Shown here: positions 60,033 through 64,000 of the stretch, piece after piece
Position numbering within the stretch: position 1 is the stretch's first letter
How the letters are laid out: every line of letters starts with the position of its first letter
Source: Candidatus Magnetobacterium casense
GTDB taxonomy: Bacteria > Nitrospirota > Thermodesulfovibrionia > Thermodesulfovibrionales > Magnetobacteriaceae
Length of the DNA stretch: 64,000 nucleotides
Direction of reading: 5' to 3'
Assembly: GCF_000714715.1 (NCBI RefSeq)
Contig: NZ_JMFO01000016.1
Location: forward strand, 1 to 64,000
Made by a program: the position numbers and the translations under genes
The notes under the pieces: model-generated
What the model saw: the letters and a program-made list of their open reading frames with translations, nothing else
Database searches by the model: none
Told to the model about the DNA's origin: nothing

Positions 60033-60469
60033 CTAAAGAGCTTTTCTTGTTCAACCCTCTGTAAAAATACATCAGGGCTAACAATTGGGATACCTTGGAA
60101 TATCCTCACTTCTTTAAGGTGTTGATCGCCAGAAACGATAAAGTCTGCATGGCCTTCCACGGCACAGGCCAGGAACTTATTGTCAGTGGGATCGCTCTTG
60201 ATAAAATCAACCTTCAGATTGTCCGGGAGCAATTTGCCGATACTTTCTATCTTCAGCAAGAATGTCTCAAGCCACTGTGAGTTTCGGTGGTGCAATCGTG
60301 TTAATTTAGGATAAAATATCACCCTGCGTATTTCATCTAAAATACTGTAAGAGAGCAAAAGTTCCAGTTTTTCATTATAAACCAAGTCAATGATTATAGC
60401 TGAATTTGAGTGGGGCTTTAAGACGGCGCTGACAAACTGATTGGTATCAAGGACAACTTTTAGCATCAT
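60029..60469 (-). CDS. PIN-domain toxin
   Basis: 146 residues. PIN ribonuclease fold with the acidic site: Asp in VVLDTNQFVSAVL (start), Glu in YSILDEIRRVI, and the pair in KSDPTDNKFLACAVEGHADF plus VSGDQHL. Belongs to the PIN_3 type toxin family. Its ATG overlaps the antitoxin stop by one base. Confidence 0.88.
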   Translation of the reverse strand: MMLKVVLDTNQFVSAVLKPHSNSAIIIDLVYNEKLELLLSYSILDEIRRVIFYPKLTRLHHRNSQWLETFLLKIESIGKLLPDNLKVDFIKSDPTDNKFLACAVEGHADFIVSGDQHLKEVRIFQGIPIVSPDVFLQRVEQEKLFS

Positions 60470-60660
60470 TAGGCGCTAACTGTAGTTAGTTCCGCCTTTT
60501 TAGCCTCCATGACAGCCTCCTCAATGGCTCTGTCAAGCTCTTGAGGGTCTACACCTTTAACCTGTTGCCGGATTTCATCGAGCATCTGAAAAAACTCCTC
60601 ACGGTCGCTCTTTAGACACTCATACTCCTGTATTGCCGAAAATTCGCTAACCATAGCCAT
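60469..60660 (-). CDS. Antitoxin partner of PIN toxin
   Basis: 63 residues, acidic and helical (EFFQMLDEIRQQVKGV, LDRAIEEAVMEAKKAEL). It has the size and arrangement of antitoxins that precede PIN_3 toxins. AAGGAGGCATGGCT places GGAGG four bases before an ATG. Confidence 0.82.
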   Translation of the reverse strand: MAMVSEFSAIQEYECLKSDREEFFQMLDEIRQQVKGVDPQELDRAIEEAVMEAKKAELTTVSA

Positions 60661-60689
60661 GCCTCCTTAATTCACGCTGTTATAGTTAT

Positions 60690-60718
60690 AGTATAGTTGA
60701 TAATATCATTGCTGTCAA
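60690..60718 (-). promoter_or_regulatory. Promoter of the PIN toxin-antitoxin pair
   Basis: Minus-strand TTGACA (60718-60713), 17-base spacer, TATACT (60695-60690). Good match to the sigma70 consensus, 30 bases from the antitoxin start. Confidence 0.7.
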
Positions 60719-60762
60719 GTGCAAGGTCAAATCGAGTATAAGTACATGCTGAGGATTGAGTA

Positions 60763-60935
60763 TTATGGGGTCAAGGGGATTTCTTCGTGCCCGGGGCGGG
60801 TGCGACCCGCTGCGACAAGATTGCGCCTCGCCCCTCCCCTTGCAGGGGGTTCTGAAGGGGGCCAGGTGCGACTTTTATGGAAGGGGTGCCTCACCCCCTG
60901 GAGCGCCAAGAAGCGGAGCCGCCCCCTTCTTTCTT
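60763..60935. repeat. GC-rich modular intergenic repeat, copy L (long)
   Basis: ATTATGGGGTCAAGGGGATT, TCTTCGTGCCCGGGGCGGGT, CGACAAGATTGCGCCTCGCC, CTTGCAGGGGGTTCTGAAGG, GGTGCGACTTTTATGGAAGG, CACCCCCTGGAGCGCCAAGA and AGCGGAGCCGCCCCCTTC. It is the most complete copy in the window and mirrors copy I at 54370-54548. Confidence 0.82.
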
Positions 60936-60936
60936 C

Positions 60937-61464
60937 TTAACCGCCCATGAGGACCTTTAATATTCTTTTGTCCAGGAGGCGCGCGTTTGCAGACATATTC
61001 TTTGCAATTGCACGCATGACCTTGACCATTATCGTCGGGGATAGGACCTCAAGTTCGCTAAAGACATCGGCCTTCAAAAGAAACAGATGACTGTCCTGTA
61101 CCGCAACCGCCTCGGCAGAGTGCTTCTTACGGTTCTCTATTACGGATAACTCCCCAAAGAATTGCCCCTCCTCTATTGTGGCAAAGCGGTTCTCCCAGCC
61201 GTGAGACGTATGCCTGACCTCATCGCTCTGGATGTTGCGCAACATTATCAGCATTTTCGTCTTTGTATCAAGCTGCAACTTGCGTTTTATCTCTACCTTA
61301 CCCGAACTCACCATGTATATGCCACTGGTTGGGTCGCCTTCCTTAAACACAAACCCACCCTTCGTATACTTTCTATCCTCGATGTAAGAGGCCAGCTTAC
61401 CTACCTCCTCTGCATCAAGCCCTTCAAAAAGACTCTGCTTGACTAATTCATCAACAAGGGCCAT
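60937..61464 (-). CDS. Cyclic-nucleotide-binding domain protein, copy 1
   Basis: 175 residues. A single cNMP-binding beta-roll (FVFKEGDPTSGIYMVSSGKV, then EGQFFGELSVIENRKKHSAE) and a helical C-terminal segment (MVKVMRAIAKNMSANARLLD), with no DNA-binding helix-turn-helix. The usual phosphate-binding cassette Arg is not clear (ENRKKHSAEAVA), so the ligand is uncertain. Paralogue of the next gene. Confidence 0.85.
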   Translation of the reverse strand: MALVDELVKQSLFEGLDAEEVGKLASYIEDRKYTKGGFVFKEGDPTSGIYMVSSGKVEIKRKLQLDTKTKMLIMLRNIQSDEVRHTSHGWENRFATIEEGQFFGELSVIENRKKHSAEAVAVQDSHLFLLKADVFSELEVLSPTIMVKVMRAIAKNMSANARLLDKRILKVLMGG

Positions 61465-61534
61465 AGTCTGTCCACCACCTCTTTATTTTGTATTTTATAA
61501 AAAAAACATGCCAAAGACACTGAAACTTACCGGA

Positions 61535-62065
61535 CTAAAATCCTATCAGCAGCTTCAACAACTGCCTGTCAAGGTAACGCACCGTCTTTGAGGCAACCCT
61601 TGCCATCGTACGGAATATCTTTAGCATCATCAACGGGTTTTTGGCCTCTATATCGTAAAAGTGATTGGCCCTTATGAGGTACAACTCGCAGTCGTCTACG
61701 GCATCGGCGTCGGCGCCATGATGCTTCTTGCCCTCAACTACGGACAACTCCCCAAAATACTGACCCTCTATCAGCGAAGAAAACACCTGTCGCCACCCAT
61801 AGGGCGTCTTGCGTATTTCGCAGCAGTTCTGCATGTTTCTGACCGTTATGAGCATCTTCGTCTTTAGATCGATGGGAAGCTTCTTGGTTATCTCCACCTC
61901 GCCGCTCTTTATGAGAAATATGCCTCTGGTGGGTTCCAGTTCCCTTATTATAGGTGCACCCTTTTCATAGTTTATAGGCTCTACCAGATCGACTAACGTT
62001 GCCAACTCCTCATCGCTGAGACCTTCAAACAGTATCTGTTTCTTTAACTCCTCAAATACACTCAT
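61535..62065 (-). CDS. Cyclic-nucleotide-binding domain protein, copy 2
   Basis: 176 residues, clearly paralogous to the protein at 60937 over its full length (KQILFEGLSDEELATLVDLV; EGQYFGELSVVEGKKHHGAD; MARVASKTVRYLDRQLLKLL). The roll motif again lacks a clear phosphate-binding Arg. There is no output domain, so it may act by binding a partner. Transcribed upstream of copy 1 with a 70-base gap. Confidence 0.85.
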   Translation of the reverse strand: MSVFEELKKQILFEGLSDEELATLVDLVEPINYEKGAPIIRELEPTRGIFLIKSGEVEITKKLPIDLKTKMLITVRNMQNCCEIRKTPYGWRQVFSSLIEGQYFGELSVVEGKKHHGADADAVDDCELYLIRANHFYDIEAKNPLMMLKIFRTMARVASKTVRYLDRQLLKLLIGF

Positions 62066-62186
62066 CTGCTACCGGCATCCTTAAAGCTCCATTATTTATA
62101 ATCAAATACTCCAACATGAAGTAGTGTAATTCATTTGTTTGAAATTTGTCAAATCATTAAAAATATTTTTATTTCCGTGACTATTC

Positions 62187-63527
62187 TCACAGTTTCCAGC
62201 ATACGCTACCCTTGTCAATAGCCTCAGAGTCCGTCTGCTCTTTTTGCTGACATGCCTTTGAAAACATGCCAAATATACTGTTTTTGCCCGTCTCAACCCA
62301 CGGCTGATTAAACGGATTGACCCCAAAGAGAAAGCCCAACACCGTCGTAGATATCTCAAAGAACATAAACAACTGCCCGATGTGATAGGCATCCAGATGT
62401 GATATATTTATGGTCATGTTTGGCTTGGCCGAGCCGGAGAGGACACACTTTGTGGAGTCGGCAGCAGCCCTGATTAACTCGGTGAGGGAACGACCGGAGA
62501 GGTTGGAAAAGCCATCTATCTTTGTAAAGACGTCGGGGATACTTTCATCCTGTCCGTAGTCGTCGATGTTGATGAAGATGACGACCTTGTCCTCCGGGCC
62601 CTCCATCCAGAGCTGCAACTGCGAGTGCTGATCGGTCGTGCCCACCGATGGATAAGGCGTTATACCGAAACCGAGCTTGCCCAGACTCTCCGCCCACAGT
62701 TGGCAAAACCACTCCGACAGATGCTTCAGGCCATCGGCATAGGGCATCATCACGTTTATGTTGCGCTTTTCTTCGGTGCTCATCAAAAAGAGCAGTGTCG
62801 CAAACAGATAGGCGGGATTCTCCCACAGCTCCTTGTTGTTGCACCTGTTGACGATGTCCCTGGCACCCCTGAGTAACTCGTCCGAGTCAATGCCGGCCAC
62901 CTCAGACATCAGCAGACCTGCCGCACTCAATACCGAATAGCGCCCGACGATATCCGAAGGTATGTACAAAAACGGCAGCCTATTTGAGATGATCACATCC
63001 CGCATGATGCCCGTGTTGGGATTTGTCGTGATGATAAACCGGTCGGCAACGTCATCACCGAGCACCTTCTGCAGGTGGTGCCACATGACCATGAACGAGG
63101 CAATGGTCTCAGCCGTGTTGCCAGACTTTGTCACCACGTTTACCGTTGTTCTGGCTGGATCGATTATAGACAGCACGGCGTGCAGGGTGCGAGGGTCAAT
63201 ATTGTCATAGATAAATATACACGGGCGGCTGACATAGTTGTGAAACGGCTTCAGCGCCTCAAGTATTGCCTTTGGTCCCATGGCAGAACCCCCGATTCCC
63301 AACAGGAGAAAATAATCCGAAGATTCCTTTATTTGTGCAGCCATTGTCTTTATTTCGTCTGTTTTCTGATTGGCCAAATCCAAAAAGGCCAGCTCCTTCC
63401 ACTTCCTCTCTTGTATTTGTTTGTGGGCGCCAAGGACGTTCTCACGCAGTCTCTCTATCTGTGTCAAGGAAAGTCCCTTCTCTCCTATCACCTCTTCCAT
63501 CATGTTACCAAAGTGAAGCTCAAGCAT
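62187..63527 (-). CDS. pgi: Glucose-6-phosphate isomerase
   Basis: About 446 residues from the ATG at 63527 (GGGGGAAGAG just upstream; the ATG at 63560 has no ribosome site). Interconverts glucose-6-phosphate and fructose-6-phosphate in glycolysis and gluconeogenesis. Sugar-phosphate-binding blocks: GIGGSAMGPKAILEAL, VVTKSGNTAETIASF, and PYADGLKHLSEWFCQLWAES (catalytic Glu region), with VNPFNQPWVETGK near the C-terminus. It is the shorter form found in Bacillus and many anaerobes. Confidence 0.94.
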   Translation of the reverse strand: MLELHFGNMMEEVIGEKGLSLTQIERLRENVLGAHKQIQERKWKELAFLDLANQKTDEIKTMAAQIKESSDYFLLLGIGGSAMGPKAILEALKPFHNYVSRPCIFIYDNIDPRTLHAVLSIIDPARTTVNVVTKSGNTAETIASFMVMWHHLQKVLGDDVADRFIITTNPNTGIMRDVIISNRLPFLYIPSDIVGRYSVLSAAGLLMSEVAGIDSDELLRGARDIVNRCNNKELWENPAYLFATLLFLMSTEEKRNINVMMPYADGLKHLSEWFCQLWAESLGKLGFGITPYPSVGTTDQHSQLQLWMEGPEDKVVIFINIDDYGQDESIPDVFTKIDGFSNLSGRSLTELIRAAADSTKCVLSGSAKPNMTINISHLDAYHIGQLFMFFEISTTVLGFLFGVNPFNQPWVETGKNSIFGMFSKACQQKEQTDSEAIDKGSVCWKL

Positions 63528-63640
63528 CTCTCTTCCCCCTTTGCCGCATTCTATCTGCATGGTTGTATTTATTATTTATCTCTGTCATAAAAACACCTTG
63601 TAAAATTATATTATATATTGTAGTTTAGTAAATAACAATT

Positions 63641-64000
63641 ATGCTCATAAGATTTATTTTTATCGAGAGCTTGAAGCTGATAAAAAACAACATTACCGTG
63701 ATTGCCCCCACGGTTGTAGTATCGTTGATGTCGCTGATAATATCAAGTCTCACGCTGGGAGGTTCCGTGGACCTGTCGGGGGCAAAGACCCCTGATGCAA
63801 TGTTTTTGCTGCTCAAGGACATCTTTGGCCCTCTTCTGATGCTCAGTGTGGTCAGTTACTTTCTCCAGGCGCTTGCCCACGGGGTCACCATTGTCATGGT
63901 CAGGGAGGCCATCTTTAGCAGGAAGATATCGGTGGACAGGGCCTTGCTCTTTACGCTGATGAGGATGGACGCCCTCCTGGTTGTGATCGTTGTTGCCGGA
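63641..64000 (+). CDS. Membrane protein, N-terminal part (cut by window edge)
   Basis: First 120 codons, open to the window end. Translation MLIRFIFIESLKLIKNNITV, then VIAPTVVVSLMSLIISSL, then FGPLLMLSVVSYFLQALAHG and ALLFTLMRMDALLVVIVVAG, so at least three membrane helices. No clear ribosome site. The pattern recalls DUF4013/YIP1-like polytopic proteins, but the family cannot be assigned from this part. Confidence 0.6.
   Translation, partial: MLIRFIFIESLKLIKNNITVIAPTVVVSLMSLIISSLTLGGSVDLSGAKTPDAMFLLLKDIFGPLLMLSVVSYFLQALAHGVTIVMVREAIFSRKISVDRALLFTLMRMDALLVVIVVAG

Overview
The window is most likely a piece of a magnetotactic Nitrospirota genome (Candidatus Magnetobacterium or a relative). The main evidence is a magnetosome gene cluster of about 21 kb (33.6-54.4 kb). 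It holds mamK, mad28, mamP, mamM, mamB, mamA, mamI, mamE, two LemA/MamQ proteins, a free-standing TauE protein resembling the MamO C-terminus, and a run of long coiled-coil proteins. This mix of mam genes with mad/man-type coiled coils is known from Nitrospirota and deep-branching magnetotactic bacteria, not from Alphaproteobacteria. Species assignment is inference; no 16S or other universal marker lies in the window.

Layout. 0-3.9 kb: a partial insertion-sequence transposase, a frameshifted Fic gene, argJ and a DUF29 gene. 4-7.1 kb: an RND efflux pump. 7.2-10 kb: a frameshifted NERD/UvrD-type helicase with a DUF2290 partner, resembling a defence pair. 10-12 kb: a CheY / CheC-like / PAS-GGDEF signalling operon. 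12-21 kb: a DUF1640 protein, holA, tRNA-Val and tRNA-Asp, a metallophosphatase-rubrerythrin fusion, a radical SAM enzyme, a lipoprotein, DUF3782, a secreted lectin-like protein with a broken signal peptide, a YkgJ-like protein and hisB. 21.7-27.5 kb: a complete TolC / adaptor / RND efflux operon. 27.6-33.3 kb: hemH, hemG, a DUF465 gene, ilvD and waaA. 33.6-54.4 kb: the magnetosome cluster. 54.5-60.7 kb: three toxin-antitoxin pairs, a second metallophosphatase, a pentapeptide-repeat protein and an AI-2E family transporter. 60.9-64 kb: two cyclic-nucleotide-binding proteins, pgi and a partial membrane protein.

How the cluster reads. One long minus-strand run of genes, many overlapping by 4 bases, starts at a strong sigma70-like promoter near 52.93 kb and ends at 33.58 kb. 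mad28 is transcribed divergently from its own promoter, and five perfect 11-bp repeats follow that promoter. By family knowledge, MamB/MamM import iron, MamI/MamQ/MamB build the membrane, MamE and MamP supply protease and magnetochrome redox functions, MamA coats the vesicle, and MamK/Mad28 plus the coiled coils form the filament and organise chains of bullet-shaped crystals. Genes I cannot tie to a published family include an 11-residue-repeat protein at the head of the operon, a four-helix membrane protein with an HX13H pair, a Uma2-type nuclease, an EcsC protein, a Glu-rich repeat protein and a coiled-coil/HEAT/HeH-like protein split by a frameshift.

Two features recur across the window. 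First, a GC-rich modular intergenic repeat appears about ten times, twice directly abutting decayed gene fragments. Second, four genes are broken at simple tracts (CA repeat, A8, A6, G7), which means either homopolymer sequencing error or contingency-type slippage.
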